Shown: positions 1 to 8,066 of the stretch, in pieces
How the letters are laid out: the number at the start of each line of letters is the position of its first letter
How positions within the stretch are numbered: the first letter of the stretch is position 1
Assembly: GCA_937927435.1 (NCBI GenBank)
Contig: CALBDW010000052.1
Coordinates: 1-15,903 of the forward strand
Source: an uncultured Bdellovibrionales bacterium
GTDB lineage: Bacteria > Bdellovibrionota > Bdellovibrionia > Bdellovibrionales > JAMPXM01
DNA length: 15,903 bases
Direction: 5' to 3'
Program-made: the position numbers and the translations under genes
The notes under the pieces: model-generated
What the model was told of the DNA's origin: nothing
Database searches by the model: none
What the model saw: the letters and a program-made list of their open reading frames with translations, nothing else

Positions 1-2
1 AC

Positions 3-344
3 AAACCTTTACTGATCGTGACCTTCATAGGCGACATGGACCGCTCGGCCGTCGAGTCTTTGCTTTCCTGCCGTCGAGACATCGCCGCGGCCGAAGATAT
101 ACGATTCGTCATCTTCAATTTCCGCGACGTCAGCAGTGTCAGTGGAGAAGCGATCACTTCATTTACTCAGATGCAGGTTGAAATCCGGACGCGGGGTTGT
201 GAACTTCGTATCAGTTCCATGTCCCCCGCATTGCGCGAACAACTGCTGAGAATGGGTGTCATTCGCTCGAGCGAGTTGTCGAATAATCTGCGCGAAGCCC
301 TGCTCTCAATGGTCCATACCATCAAAGGCCGAAGCGCCGCTTAA
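3..344 (+). CDS. STAS-domain protein (anti-sigma factor antagonist-like), 5' end outside window
   Basis: The frame is open from the left edge and ends at TAA 342-344, so the gene is truncated at its 5' end. A GTG at position 18 could be a start, but the residues before it (KPLLIV, running into TFIGDMD) look like the first beta strand of a STAS domain, which favours a start outside the window. The remaining residues alternate strands and helices as in SpoIIAA/RsbV-type proteins: FVIFNFRDVSSVSGEAITSF resembles the strand-turn-helix that carries the phosphorylatable serine in anti-anti-sigma factors, and the RGCELRISSMSPALREQLLRM stretch resembles the later strand and helix. Such proteins bind anti-sigma or switch kinases. 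Which serine would be phosphorylated cannot be decided here. It converges on the 517-aa gene with only 4 bases between the stop codons. The family call is moderate; the partner is unknown. Confidence 0.6.
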   Translation, partial: KPLLIVTFIGDMDRSAVESLLSCRRDIAAAEDIRFVIFNFRDVSSVSGEAITSFTQMQVEIRTRGCELRISSMSPALREQLLRMGVIRSSELSNNLREALLSMVHTIKGRSAA

Positions 345-348
345 ACGC

Positions 349-1902
349 TCAGCTTCCGCTCGCACGATACCACTCAATGGCTTCGATGGCGCCCAGAACT
401 TCGTAAGCGCCGACATCCGCTCGCCATGTCGGTCTTTCCAGACCGAGCACGCGGGCGGAATGGACGTCTTTTCCTAGCTGTGACAAAGCGGTGTTCTTTG
501 ACAGAACACGGTGACGGATCGCAAGCTCCAGATGTTCCCTATGGACTTGCACAAAGGGGTCCTGAGGACGGGCGCGTGCGAAGGCGGGCAATCCTTCGCG
601 ATTTAACTCCGCCCACGACTTCAGCGGAGCGCGCTCAGCACACGAACGAACGACGAGATAGCGCTGAGCCCGGATCGGGGCTTCGAGTAAATCGCCCGCA
701 CGAAGCTCCCCGCACGTTTCCCAAACATAGAGAGCGGCGGACAAGCCGGCGAGATCGTTATCGTTCAACGAGATATCTCCGGGAAAAAGACGCGCGCCCT
801 TTTGCGAATCGATAACAACATACGAACGCGCTCCCCTGAGTTCACCTTTTGCGGCATCGGCGCTCTCGGGCCCGAGAAGCTCCGAACGGAAAACAAAGTT
901 CACCTGAGGACGAGTCGTTTCGTTTAAACCCACCGCGGCCGCAACCTTTTCGGCCGCCTGGCTCAAACTCTCTCGCTCATTGTCGCTGAAACCTGCCCGC
1001 TTCGCGATCGCCTCAACCGGAAAGACCTGATTGAATTCAGAACGCAGCCAATTTCTCCACGCGGCTAACTCCTCCGGCACGGGCGATCCCACCTCTTCCT
1101 GCCGCGCCGTCAACTCCGCGGCCCACGCACGAAGAAGGGATAACCGCTTCATCGGCGGCGTGTCCCGGTAAACAGCCCAAATCATACCAGCCAAAAGCGA
1201 CCGGAACGACAACGGATGAACGGACTTGGAAGTCCCGCAACGGCCCTGCAGATCCAAGCTAGCCCAGGGCGAGCCGCAAAGTGCATCCAACGAAGCGGCG
1301 AAACGAATCCATGCCTCGGGTGCCGGTAACTCCACATCATCGGAACTCCCCGCGCTGCCGAACCGGACGTTCGAGGCCAGCATGGCCGTGAGCGCATCAC
1401 TCACCGCTTCAAGACGGAAAAGCGATTGAGCCGCAATCGCCTCCTTGGGCTGGGTCTGAAGAAGCCATGCTTTGATGAAAGCCTTGCGGAGCTGCCCTCC
1501 CGCCATCGCGATGGACTCAGCGATTTCGATTCGAGCTTCCGTGACGACATAACGGTTCGGTTCGTCGACGACGATTAGAAGCACGGGTGGCTCTTGGAAG
1601 CCTCCCAAGAGGCGAATGTCGTTTTCGACCTTCTTAAGTTCGCGTGCAATCCAGGCGAAAGCCAGAAAGCGGGGTTTTTGAACTTCGCGCCACTCCCTTA
1701 ATTCTGATCCCTCAAGCCAACCGAGATAAGAGACGGCGTCATTCGGTAAAACGAACCTGGGCTCGAACGCGACCGAGGCCATCCAGCCGTAAACGACCAC
1801 GATGATCATCATGATCGTCGTCAGCCAGCGGTCCGCCGATTGCGGTTTTTCGGTTTCGAAACCCTGCAACTCCATACCGTCAGGAAAGATTGCAGGCTCC
1901 AT
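349..1902 (-). CDS. Membrane-anchored protein of unknown function, 517 aa
   Basis: I do not recognise this family. The protein begins with about 27 polar residues. One hydrophobic segment follows at about residues 28-47 (LTTIMMIIVVVYGWMASVAF), then about 470 mostly soluble residues rich in Ala, Leu, Arg and Glu. That layout suggests a single membrane anchor with a large domain on one side; the side cannot be assigned with confidence. There are scattered cysteines but no obvious nucleotide-binding or catalytic motif. The start at 1902 has only a weak ribosome site (GAG-rich, upstream of AGC-ATG); the ATG at codon 10 is an alternative. It lies 90 bases downstream of the HMG-CoA lyase gene on the same strand without a convincing terminator between them, so read-through from the catabolic operon is possible. 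A functional link to leucine breakdown is not supported. Confidence 0.7.
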   Translation of the reverse strand: MEPAIFPDGMELQGFETEKPQSADRWLTTIMMIIVVVYGWMASVAFEPRFVLPNDAVSYLGWLEGSELREWREVQKPRFLAFAWIARELKKVENDIRLLGGFQEPPVLLIVVDEPNRYVVTEARIEIAESIAMAGGQLRKAFIKAWLLQTQPKEAIAAQSLFRLEAVSDALTAMLASNVRFGSAGSSDDVELPAPEAWIRFAASLDALCGSPWASLDLQGRCGTSKSVHPLSFRSLLAGMIWAVYRDTPPMKRLSLLRAWAAELTARQEEVGSPVPEELAAWRNWLRSEFNQVFPVEAIAKRAGFSDNERESLSQAAEKVAAAVGLNETTRPQVNFVFRSELLGPESADAAKGELRGARSYVVIDSQKGARLFPGDISLNDNDLAGLSAALYVWETCGELRAGDLLEAPIRAQRYLVVRSCAERAPLKSWAELNREGLPAFARARPQDPFVQVHREHLELAIRHRVLSKNTALSQLGKDVHSARVLGLERPTWRADVGAYEVLGAIEAIEWYRASGS

Positions 1903-1992
1903 GCTCAGTCGAACTCAATTCAGAGGCATTCGGAGGGCTGAAGACGCGTAAAAAACGCCAAAACCCGGCCCCGAAAACGAAGAAATTTCAAA

Positions 1993-2916
1993 TCAACCGA
2001 CAGTCTTCGGGAGGCCAGCGCGGCCAACCCGGGAGGGCAATTCATGGCCGATTTTCAGAGTCATCCAACGATTCACTTCAATGAGCCGTTTCAAATCAAC
2101 GCCGGTCGAATAACCCATCCCATGCAGCATATAAACAACATCTTCAGTAGCCACATTACCCGTCGCGGCCGGCGCGTAAGGACAGCCGCCCAGTCCCCCC
2201 AGGCTCGCATCGAAAACCCGGATTCCGAGAGCGAGCGAAGCATGGATATTGGCAAGAGCCGTCCCGCGCGTGTCATGGAAATGCATCGCCAAGCGCTCGG
2301 GGCCGACGGCGTCAACCAGCTTCAAAACCAAGCGTGTCACTTGTCCCGGGGTCGCAACACCGATCGTATCTCCGATGGAAATTTCATATACGCCCAAATT
2401 CGCGAGCCTTTTGACGAGTCTCACCACCCGCCCTTCGGGAACTTCGCCCTCAAAAGGACAACCGAAGCACATGCTGAGGTATCCGCGCACGCGCACGTTG
2501 TGTTCGCGGGCCATTTCCATGACTTTTTCGAAGCGAACGAAGCTTTCATCGATCGTGCAGTTGATGTTCTTTTTCGCAAACGATTCGCTGGCCGAGCCAA
2601 AGATCGCAACGGTTTTCACTCCCGCTTCCAGTGCGTCGCTCATTCCGCGGGGGTTCGGAACCAAAGCGGAAAGCTCGACGTCCTTCAGTGGTGACCGACC
2701 CAAAGCTTTCAACTCCAAGGCTCGTTTCATCAATTCGGGGGATCCCGCCATTTGCGGCACCCATTCGGGCGAAACGAAAGCGCCGAGCTCGATCTTACGA
2801 AGTCCCGCCTCAGCCAACCGCTCCGCGAACTCCAGCCGGGTTTCGATGTCGAGAGAGACTTTTTCGTTTTGAAGCCCGTCGCGCGGACCGACTTCAACAA
2901 TCGTAATTCGACTCAT
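1993..2916 (-). CDS. mvaB: Hydroxymethylglutaryl-CoA lyase
   Basis: This enzyme cleaves 3-hydroxy-3-methylglutaryl-CoA to acetyl-CoA and acetoacetate, the last step of leucine catabolism, in the cytoplasm. The 307-aa length is normal for a bacterial HMGCL of the DRE-TIM metallolyase family. EVGPRDGLQNE at residues 8-18 carries the catalytic Arg12 and metal-binding Asp13. The HFH pair (His212, His214) supplies further metal ligands. The glycine loop GLGGCPYAPAATGN at 241-254 contains the active-site Cys245. Its ATG overlaps the stop of the biotin carrier gene (ATGA at 2913-2916), so translation is probably coupled; the ribosome site of its own is weak. Homocitrate synthase and isopropylmalate synthase share the fold, but the cysteine glycine loop and the neighbours make HMGCL clear. 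The usual Pseudomonas name for the role is liuE. Confidence 0.95.
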   Translation of the reverse strand: MSRITIVEVGPRDGLQNEKVSLDIETRLEFAERLAEAGLRKIELGAFVSPEWVPQMAGSPELMKRALELKALGRSPLKDVELSALVPNPRGMSDALEAGVKTVAIFGSASESFAKKNINCTIDESFVRFEKVMEMAREHNVRVRGYLSMCFGCPFEGEVPEGRVVRLVKRLANLGVYEISIGDTIGVATPGQVTRLVLKLVDAVGPERLAMHFHDTRGTALANIHASLALGIRVFDASLGGLGGCPYAPAATGNVATEDVVYMLHGMGYSTGVDLKRLIEVNRWMTLKIGHELPSRVGRAGLPKTVG

Positions 2917-3293
2917 GCTTTGTCCAGTTTCATCAGTATTTGTCCGAGCGCGACTTGCTGTCCGGGTTCACACAGGATTTCGGTGATCCGACTTTTAATC
3001 GGGGCTTTCAAAGTATACTCCATTTTCATCGCTTCCATCACGACCAGTACTTGGTTTTCGGCCACCTCGTCGCCGACCTGACCGTTGATTTTAATCACTT
3101 TTCCCGGCATCGGCGCGCCGATTTCCCCGAAGTGTGCTGCGGCAGAGCCCGCCTTTGAACCACGGGTCGTCCGACGTTGGGCGATATCAACCGTATAGGT
3201 TTGCCCATTCAAATGCACCCAGAGCGTGCCTTTATCGTAGGCCGCGGTTCCTTCAACAAGCCGACCGTCGATATCCAAAACTAACTTCTTCAT
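2913..3293 (-). CDS. Biotin carboxyl carrier protein (detached C-terminal part of MCC alpha)
   Basis: This 126-aa protein carries the biotin that shuttles CO2 from the biotin carboxylase to the carboxyltransferase. The biotinyl domain fills roughly residues 58-126, with the hallmark EAMKM motif at 87-91, so Lys90 is the biotinylation site. The first ~50 residues (with LWVHLNGQTYTV) resemble the segment that precedes the biotinyl domain in fused methylcrotonyl- and propionyl-CoA carboxylase alpha chains. I chose the ATG at 3293 because GGAGG (3299-3303) sits 5 bases upstream. A TTG at 3305 would add four residues but lacks such a site. The start overlaps the biotin carboxylase stop (ATGA 3290-3293) and the stop overlaps the lyase start. 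In most MCC alpha chains this part is fused to the carboxylase; here it is separate. Confidence 0.9.
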   Translation of the reverse strand: MKKLVLDIDGRLVEGTAAYDKGTLWVHLNGQTYTVDIAQRRTTRGSKAGSAAAHFGEIGAPMPGKVIKINGQVGDEVAENQVLVVMEAMKMEYTLKAPIKSRITEILCEPGQQVALGQILMKLDKA

Positions 3294-4804
3294 ACGAACC
3301 TCCAACCTTCACGCCACGGGTCCTTGACACCGGACGAAGGAGCCGACCCCGAATCAACCGCTTGGCCGTGACGAACGAGCGGCAGAGCTTTCGCCGCGAA
3401 TGTCTTCTCGAAATCGCTTAACTCGCGGGGCTCGAGTCCTTCCGGGAAATAAGTTTGAATAAATTGCGTCGTCATCGTTCCGCTCACGAATTCCGGATGC
3501 GAAAGAATGGCCTTCAAATATGGAATATTCGTGCGGACACCGAAAATGATCGTCTCGTCGAGAACGCGCAGCATTTTGCGGATCGCACGCGGGCGGTCTT
3601 CGTCCCAAACGATGATCTTCGCAATCATCGGATCGTAGAACGGAGTAATCTCATCTCCAGCCTCGAAACCGACTTCAAACCGTCTCCCCGGCCCTTCGGG
3701 CCAATGCATGCCGATCAAGCGGCCCGTTGACGGCAAACCGCGGTTATAAGGATCCTCGGCATAAACGCGGCACTCGATCGCGTGTCCGCGCGGAACAAGC
3801 TCTTCCTGTTTCCAAAGACGGAACTCTTTAGCGGCGTTGAGAATCTGCGCTTTGACCAAGTCGACACCCAAAACCATCTCCGTGACCGGATGCTCGACCT
3901 GAAGCCGCGTATTCATTTCCAGAAAATAAAACTCGCCGTCTTGCACCAGAAACTCCACCGTGCCGGCTCCGCTATAGCCGGCCGTTTCGGCGAGCGCCAC
4001 GGCCGCTTTCGCCATTTTCTCGCGAAGCTCGGGAGTCAACGACGGAGAAAGCGCCTCTTCAACGATTTTTTGATGTCGCCTTTGGACCGAGCATTCGCGC
4101 TCGAAGAGATGAACGCAGCGGCCAGTGAAATCTCCGAAGATCTGAAACTCGATATGCTTGGCGTGATCGAGGTACTTTTCAAGAAAGACCGTCGATGAAC
4201 CAAAGGCGCTTTGCGCTTCACGTTGCGCCGACGCGATCAATTCGCCCGCTTCCGCGCGCGAACGAATCACCTTCATACCGCGTCCACCGCCGCCTGCCGC
4301 GGCCTTCACAATCACGGGAAAACCGATTCGTTCCGCTTCGACGATCAAACGCGCCGTCCGCTGATCTTCCCCCATATAGCCGGGAACCGTCGGAACATTC
4401 GCTTTTTCAATCAACTTTTTCGCCGAGATCTTATCACCGAGCGCGCGAATCGTTTCCGCGCGCGGGCCGATAAAAATCAGGCCCGCTTTCTCGCAAGCGG
4501 CAGCGAAATCCGCATTCTCACTTAAGAAACCGAACCCGGGGTGAATCGCCTGCGCGCCAGCGGCAATCGCGCCCTCGATATTCCGATCGATGCGCAAGTA
4601 GCTTTCGGCGGTCGGAGCCGGCCCGATGCACACGCGTTCGTCAGCAAGCCGCCATGCACGGCTCCCTTGATCGGCTTCCGAATGCAAAAGTACTGTGCGG
4701 ATGCCTAGTTCTTGGCACGCATGGATGATCCGCACCGCCACCTCACCGCGGTTGGCGATCGCGATCTTTTCAATCCGTCTAGCAGACTTCGCTTGAGAAC
4801 TCAT
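3290..4804 (-). CDS. Biotin carboxylase subunit, probably of methylcrotonyl-CoA carboxylase (alpha)
   Basis: This subunit carboxylates carrier-bound biotin using ATP and bicarbonate. The 504-aa protein has the N-terminal biotin carboxylase domain (IANRGEVAVRI at about 16-26), the ATP-grasp glycine-rich loop AAAGGGGRGMKVI at 168-180, the ERECSVQRRHQK motif at 235-246, and the active-site signature EMNTRLQVEHPVTE at 296-309. After about residue 450 comes a tail ending in DPWREGW, which resembles the start of the linker in fused MCC alpha chains; the protein stops there and the carrier follows as its own gene. One small oddity is EEALSP at 249-254, where EEAPSP is usual. The ATG overlaps the hydratase stop (ATGA 4801-4804). 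Assignment to MCC rather than to acetyl- or propionyl-CoA carboxylase rests on the neighbouring MCC beta, LiuC-like and HMGCL genes. The liuD/mccA symbols would describe the role. Confidence 0.9.
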   Translation of the reverse strand: MSSQAKSARRIEKIAIANRGEVAVRIIHACQELGIRTVLLHSEADQGSRAWRLADERVCIGPAPTAESYLRIDRNIEGAIAAGAQAIHPGFGFLSENADFAAACEKAGLIFIGPRAETIRALGDKISAKKLIEKANVPTVPGYMGEDQRTARLIVEAERIGFPVIVKAAAGGGGRGMKVIRSRAEAGELIASAQREAQSAFGSSTVFLEKYLDHAKHIEFQIFGDFTGRCVHLFERECSVQRRHQKIVEEALSPSLTPELREKMAKAAVALAETAGYSGAGTVEFLVQDGEFYFLEMNTRLQVEHPVTEMVLGVDLVKAQILNAAKEFRLWKQEELVPRGHAIECRVYAEDPYNRGLPSTGRLIGMHWPEGPGRRFEVGFEAGDEITPFYDPMIAKIIVWDEDRPRAIRKMLRVLDETIIFGVRTNIPYLKAILSHPEFVSGTMTTQFIQTYFPEGLEPRELSDFEKTFAAKALPLVRHGQAVDSGSAPSSGVKDPWREGWRFV

Positions 4805-5595
4805 TCTTTCGATCTCCAGGCGGGGTCCCTCTTTTCAAAGAATGCCCGCAGTCCTTCCTGCCCTTCGGCGCTCGCGCGGCGTTCGGCGATCACTCGAGTC
4901 GTCAACTCCCGCCGTCCCGGCCAATCGTTTTCGGCGGAAATCCGCATGATCAGCGTCTTGGTCGCTCGCACGGCCTCGGGGCCATTGCGTGAAATCACCT
5001 TCGCCGTTTGCTCGATAAACCCGTCCACCGCATCCTCGTCACCCGCGAAATGAACGAGGCCCGATTTGAGAGCCTCGTCAGTACCGAAAACCTCACCTGT
5101 CAGCATGTAGCGCCTTGCGTGCGAGACGGCCATGCGCTCAAGGACGAACGGCGAAATCACGGCCGGCGCAAGTCCTAGTTTCACTTCGCTGAAACAGAAT
5201 TGGGTCCCCTCGACGGCGCCGACAACATCACTCACGGCGATAAGCCCCAGGGCGCCGCCCATGGCATGGCCGTGCACACGGGTCACGATCGGATGCGGGC
5301 ATAAGCGCATCGTCCAGAACATTTCAAAAAGCTCGCCCGAGTCACGCACATTTTCCTCAAAGGAGAAAGCGGCCATCGACTTCATGTAACCGAGGTCGGC
5401 TCCCGCGCAGAAACTCTTGCCTTCACCTCTGAGCACAACGACCGAAATGTCTTCGCGCTTTGAAAGCTCGGCGAACGCGGCCGTCAGTTCGCGGATCATT
5501 TCGGGCTGAAATGCGTTTCGGACATCTGGGCGGTTAAGCGTCATCGTCGCGATCCGTCCACTCACCCCCACTTTGAGATTTTTCCCTTCACTCAT
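4801..5595 (-). CDS. liuC: Methylglutaconyl-CoA hydratase (LiuC-type enoyl-CoA hydratase)
   Basis: This hydratase converts 3-methylglutaconyl-CoA to HMG-CoA, linking MCC to HMG-CoA lyase. The 264 residues have the crotonase fold. The oxyanion-hole segments are CAGADL (63-68) and GHAMGGALG (109-117). FSEVKLGLAPAVISPF (135-150) carries Glu137, the position of the conserved catalytic glutamate. The other glutamate of classical crotonase is Gly117 here (GGALGL), as I recall for bacterial LiuC proteins. The ATG at 5595 was chosen because GAGGA (5604-5608), overlapping the stop of the upstream carboxyltransferase, lies 8 bases before it. The same frame is open farther upstream (to 5721), but that stretch lies inside the carboxyltransferase gene. 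The stop overlaps the biotin carboxylase start. A general enoyl-CoA hydratase is the alternative; context favours LiuC. Confidence 0.88.
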   Translation of the reverse strand: MSEGKNLKVGVSGRIATMTLNRPDVRNAFQPEMIRELTAAFAELSKREDISVVVLRGEGKSFCAGADLGYMKSMAAFSFEENVRDSGELFEMFWTMRLCPHPIVTRVHGHAMGGALGLIAVSDVVGAVEGTQFCFSEVKLGLAPAVISPFVLERMAVSHARRYMLTGEVFGTDEALKSGLVHFAGDEDAVDGFIEQTAKVISRNGPEAVRATKTLIMRISAENDWPGRRELTTRVIAERRASAEGQEGLRAFFEKRDPAWRSKE

Positions 5596-5606
5596 ATCCG
5601 AAGTCC

Positions 5607-7250
5607 TCACATGCGGAACACGCCTTTGCGGCTCGGCCCCCAATCTGCGTTGCAGCTCGAGCTGATCGCGAGCGCCAGAACCCGGCGCGTATCGGCAGGA
5701 TCGATGATTCCGTCGTCCCAAATCCGGGCCGTTGAATAGTAAGCGGAGCTCTCCTTGTCGTACTTCGCCAACGTCGGAGCCTTAACGGCCGCCTGTTCTT
5801 CAGGTGTCATTGTTTGTTTTTTCTCAGCCAGTTGATCGAGCTTCACCGTCAGAAGCACGTTCGCCGCTTGTTCGCCGCCCATCACAGCGATGCGGGCATT
5901 CGGCCACATCCACAGGTAACGCGGTTGGAAGGCTCGACCGCACATGCCGTAATTGCCGGCGCCGTAGGAGCCGCCGATGATCACGGTGAACTTCGGGACT
6001 CGGGTATTGCTCACAGCCATCACCATTTTCGCCCCATGCTTGGCGATGCCCTCGTTCTCATACGTCTTTCCGACCATGAAGCCGGTGATGTTCTGCAAGA
6101 AGATCAAAGGAATACCGCGCTGATCGCAAAGCTCGATGAAATGTGTCGCCTTGAGAGCGCTTTCGCTGAAAAGAACGCCGTTATTGGCAACGATACCGAC
6201 GGGGAATCCGTAAATACGCGCGAATCCCGTCACAATGGTCTTGCCGAAAGACGTTTTAAATTCATGGAAACGGCTGCCGTCGACGATACGGGCGATCACT
6301 TCGCGTACGTCGTAAGGTTTGCGCGCGTCGGCCGGAATAATGCCGTAAATTTCTTCGGGCTTATACAAAGGCTCCTCGACGGAATCGATCTTAAACGGCC
6401 ACTGCTTACGGCGGTTGAGATTCGCCACGATATCGCGGGTGATCTCGATCGCATGCAGATCGTCCTCGGCGTAATGGTCGGTGACTCCGCTCACCTCGCA
6501 ATGAACTTCCGCGCCACCGAGCTCTTGCGCCGAAACCACTTCACCGGTCGCCGCTTTCACGAGCGGTGGGCCGCCCAAGAAGATCGTGCCGTTCCCTTTT
6601 ACGATTACGTTCTCGTCGCTCATCGCGGGCACGTACGCGCCGCCGGCCGTGCACGAGCCCATGACGACGGAGATCTGCGCGATCCCCATCGCCGACATTC
6701 TCGCTTGGTTGTAGAAAATGCGGCCGAAGTGATCGCGGTCGGGAAACACCTCCGCTTGCAAAGGAAGGAACGCGCCGCCCGAATCGACGAGGTAAATGCA
6801 GGGAAGACCGTTTTCCATCGCGATCTCCTGGGCGCGCAAATGTTTCTTCACCGTCATCGGGAAATACGTTCCGCCCTTCACGGTGGCATCGTTGGCGACA
6901 ATCATGCACTCTTGGCCGGAAACGACGCCGATGCCCGTTACGATTCCCGCACCGGGAGCCGCGTTGTCGTACATGTCCCACGCGGCGAGAGTCGATAATT
7001 CGAGGAACGAGGAACCCGGATCGATCAGAGCGTCGATCCGCTCGCGCGCCGTCATCTTTCCGCGCGACTTATGCCGCTCGACCGCTTCCGGTCCGCCGCC
7101 GGCTTTGACGATCGCCACGCGCTCGCGCCACTCGTCCACCAAGCGCTTCATGTGCGCTTCGTTTTCTTTGAATTCTGGAGATCCAACATCGATTTCAGAC
7201 TGAATCGCGGGCAAGCGCTGGCTTGCGCTCGACTCCATAGAAAAATCCAT
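5607..7250 (-). CDS. mccB: Methylcrotonyl-CoA carboxylase, carboxyltransferase (beta) subunit
   Basis: This subunit transfers the carboxyl group from biotin to 3-methylcrotonyl-CoA, giving 3-methylglutaconyl-CoA. The 547-aa length and two crotonase-like halves fit the carboxyltransferase family. The N half has the RHKSRGKMTARERID motif and VDSGGAFLPLQ, and MGSCTAGGAYVPAMSDE follows. The C half has LQNITGFMVGKTYENEGIAKHGAKM and the glycine-rich GGSYGAGNYGMCGRAF. These match MCC beta better than propionyl-CoA carboxylase beta, and the neighbouring hydratase and lyase agree. AGGA lies just upstream of the ATG at 7250. The gene follows the thioesterase-like gene by 54 bases and precedes the hydratase by 11. 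Geranyl-CoA carboxylase is a close relative that cannot be ruled out by sequence alone, but no citronellol genes are visible. The role is called liuB in Pseudomonas. Confidence 0.93.
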   Translation of the reverse strand: MDFSMESSASQRLPAIQSEIDVGSPEFKENEAHMKRLVDEWRERVAIVKAGGGPEAVERHKSRGKMTARERIDALIDPGSSFLELSTLAAWDMYDNAAPGAGIVTGIGVVSGQECMIVANDATVKGGTYFPMTVKKHLRAQEIAMENGLPCIYLVDSGGAFLPLQAEVFPDRDHFGRIFYNQARMSAMGIAQISVVMGSCTAGGAYVPAMSDENVIVKGNGTIFLGGPPLVKAATGEVVSAQELGGAEVHCEVSGVTDHYAEDDLHAIEITRDIVANLNRRKQWPFKIDSVEEPLYKPEEIYGIIPADARKPYDVREVIARIVDGSRFHEFKTSFGKTIVTGFARIYGFPVGIVANNGVLFSESALKATHFIELCDQRGIPLIFLQNITGFMVGKTYENEGIAKHGAKMVMAVSNTRVPKFTVIIGGSYGAGNYGMCGRAFQPRYLWMWPNARIAVMGGEQAANVLLTVKLDQLAEKKQTMTPEEQAAVKAPTLAKYDKESSAYYSTARIWDDGIIDPADTRRVLALAISSSCNADWGPSRKGVFRM

Positions 7251-7304
7251 CGCTATCCTCTTTCCGATCTTCCGCCGCCGTTCACTGCAATCGGTCGTCT
7301 CCGC

Positions 7305-7940
7305 TCAAAGCCCTTGTGAAGACCCCAACGCGAGTTGACGCCGAAGTTCCCACTCAATGTCGACCTCGGCGATCAAACGACCGTTCTTCTCGTAAATCAG
7401 CGTCTGACTTTCGACGGAGACCCTTTCCTTGCTTCGAAGTTGATGCAGAATCGCCTCTCGATCGGCTTCAGGCAAGCGGAAGACAGCCCTGACCTCCCCC
7501 TCCGGGCGCGCGAGAATGCGCACTTCCGCGCGCTTCGTTTCAACTTGCGCATCCCGCAGATCGAGATGGTACTCCCAATACACCCGAGCCGCCGATTCGC
7601 CCACAGCCGCCAACGCCGCCGTATGAATCTGGCCGCCTTCCCCCTGATTCCGCCAATGGCCGGGCATGACGACTTCGATCGAATCCTCACCAAGCTTCTC
7701 AACTCTCAGCCCCATACCGATCGTGAACGGCTCAGCCAGATTTGACGCTGCGCCCATCAGGCGCCGGCTGAGCCACGGGCTTCGCTCTTCGATCCAGCTG
7801 ACGAGAACGCGCGGATGCCGCAACAAAAAGCGAAGATCTTCTGCCAATCCTGGAGCGTGCCTGCGAACGCGCTCCGCAACGCCTTTCAACTCATTGAGGC
7901 TGCGCTCGAGTTTTTGAGTCAGTCCAATGCGCGCAATCAT
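7305..7940 (-). CDS. Hotdog-fold thioesterase-like protein (DUF4442-like)
   Basis: This 211-aa protein is the first gene of the minus-strand catabolic operon. Residues 1-65 are charged and helical. From about residue 70 (PFTIGMGLRVEKLGEDSIEVVMP) the sequence looks like a hotdog domain: a strand pair, then HWRNQGEGGQIHTAALAAVGE, which resembles the N-x-x-G-x-x-H central helix region of acyl-CoA thioesterases, then alternating strands rich in charged residues ending near IYEKNGRLIAEVDIEWEL. This resembles the DUF4442/YiiD C-terminal group. If so it may hydrolyse a CoA thioester, possibly relieving CoA trapping during leucine breakdown, which is an inference from position only. The ribosome site is weak (a purine run before CCTT-ATG). 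The distance to MCC beta is 54 bases. Confidence 0.6.
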   Translation of the reverse strand: MIARIGLTQKLERSLNELKGVAERVRRHAPGLAEDLRFLLRHPRVLVSWIEERSPWLSRRLMGAASNLAEPFTIGMGLRVEKLGEDSIEVVMPGHWRNQGEGGQIHTAALAAVGESAARVYWEYHLDLRDAQVETKRAEVRILARPEGEVRAVFRLPEADREAILHQLRSKERVSVESQTLIYEKNGRLIAEVDIEWELRRQLALGSSQGL

Positions 7941-8002
7941 AAGGCTTTACCGTTTCCGACCTCTTGCGTTGACGAAGTCTCCGTCCGCGTCCTAGGTTAT
8001 GT

Positions 8003-8033
8003 AATATAAACTTCAGGCCCTGGGAAGGCTCAA
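8003..8033 (-). promoter_or_regulatory. Candidate sigma70-type promoter for the leucine catabolic operon
   Basis: On the minus strand, TATATT (8008-8003) matches the -10 consensus at 5 of 6 positions, with TTGAGC (8033-8028) 19 bases upstream as a possible -35. It would transcribe toward the thioesterase-like gene, leaving about a 55-base leader. The spacing is longer than the usual 17, so the -35 assignment is uncertain. The 126-base gap between the divergent genes must hold promoters for both directions; I could not identify a convincing one for the plus strand. Confidence 0.35.
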
Positions 8034-8066
8034 ACGCCAACCAGCAGCGAAAGAGAGAACATCGTT

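Noticed and set aside
1903..1992. GCGT-AAAAA-ACGC palindrome between HMG-CoA lyase and the 517-aa gene
   Set aside because: The stem is only 4 bp and no T-run follows in the transcribed direction, so I did not call a terminator.
2044..2872. Two open frames of over 200 codons on the plus strand
   Set aside because: Both are antisense to HMG-CoA lyase, with no ribosome site or recognisable domains.
5814..6998. A 394-codon open frame on the plus strand
   Set aside because: It is antisense to the carboxyltransferase gene, which has strong motifs throughout. The His/Arg/Ala-rich product is typical of a shadow frame in GC-rich coding DNA.
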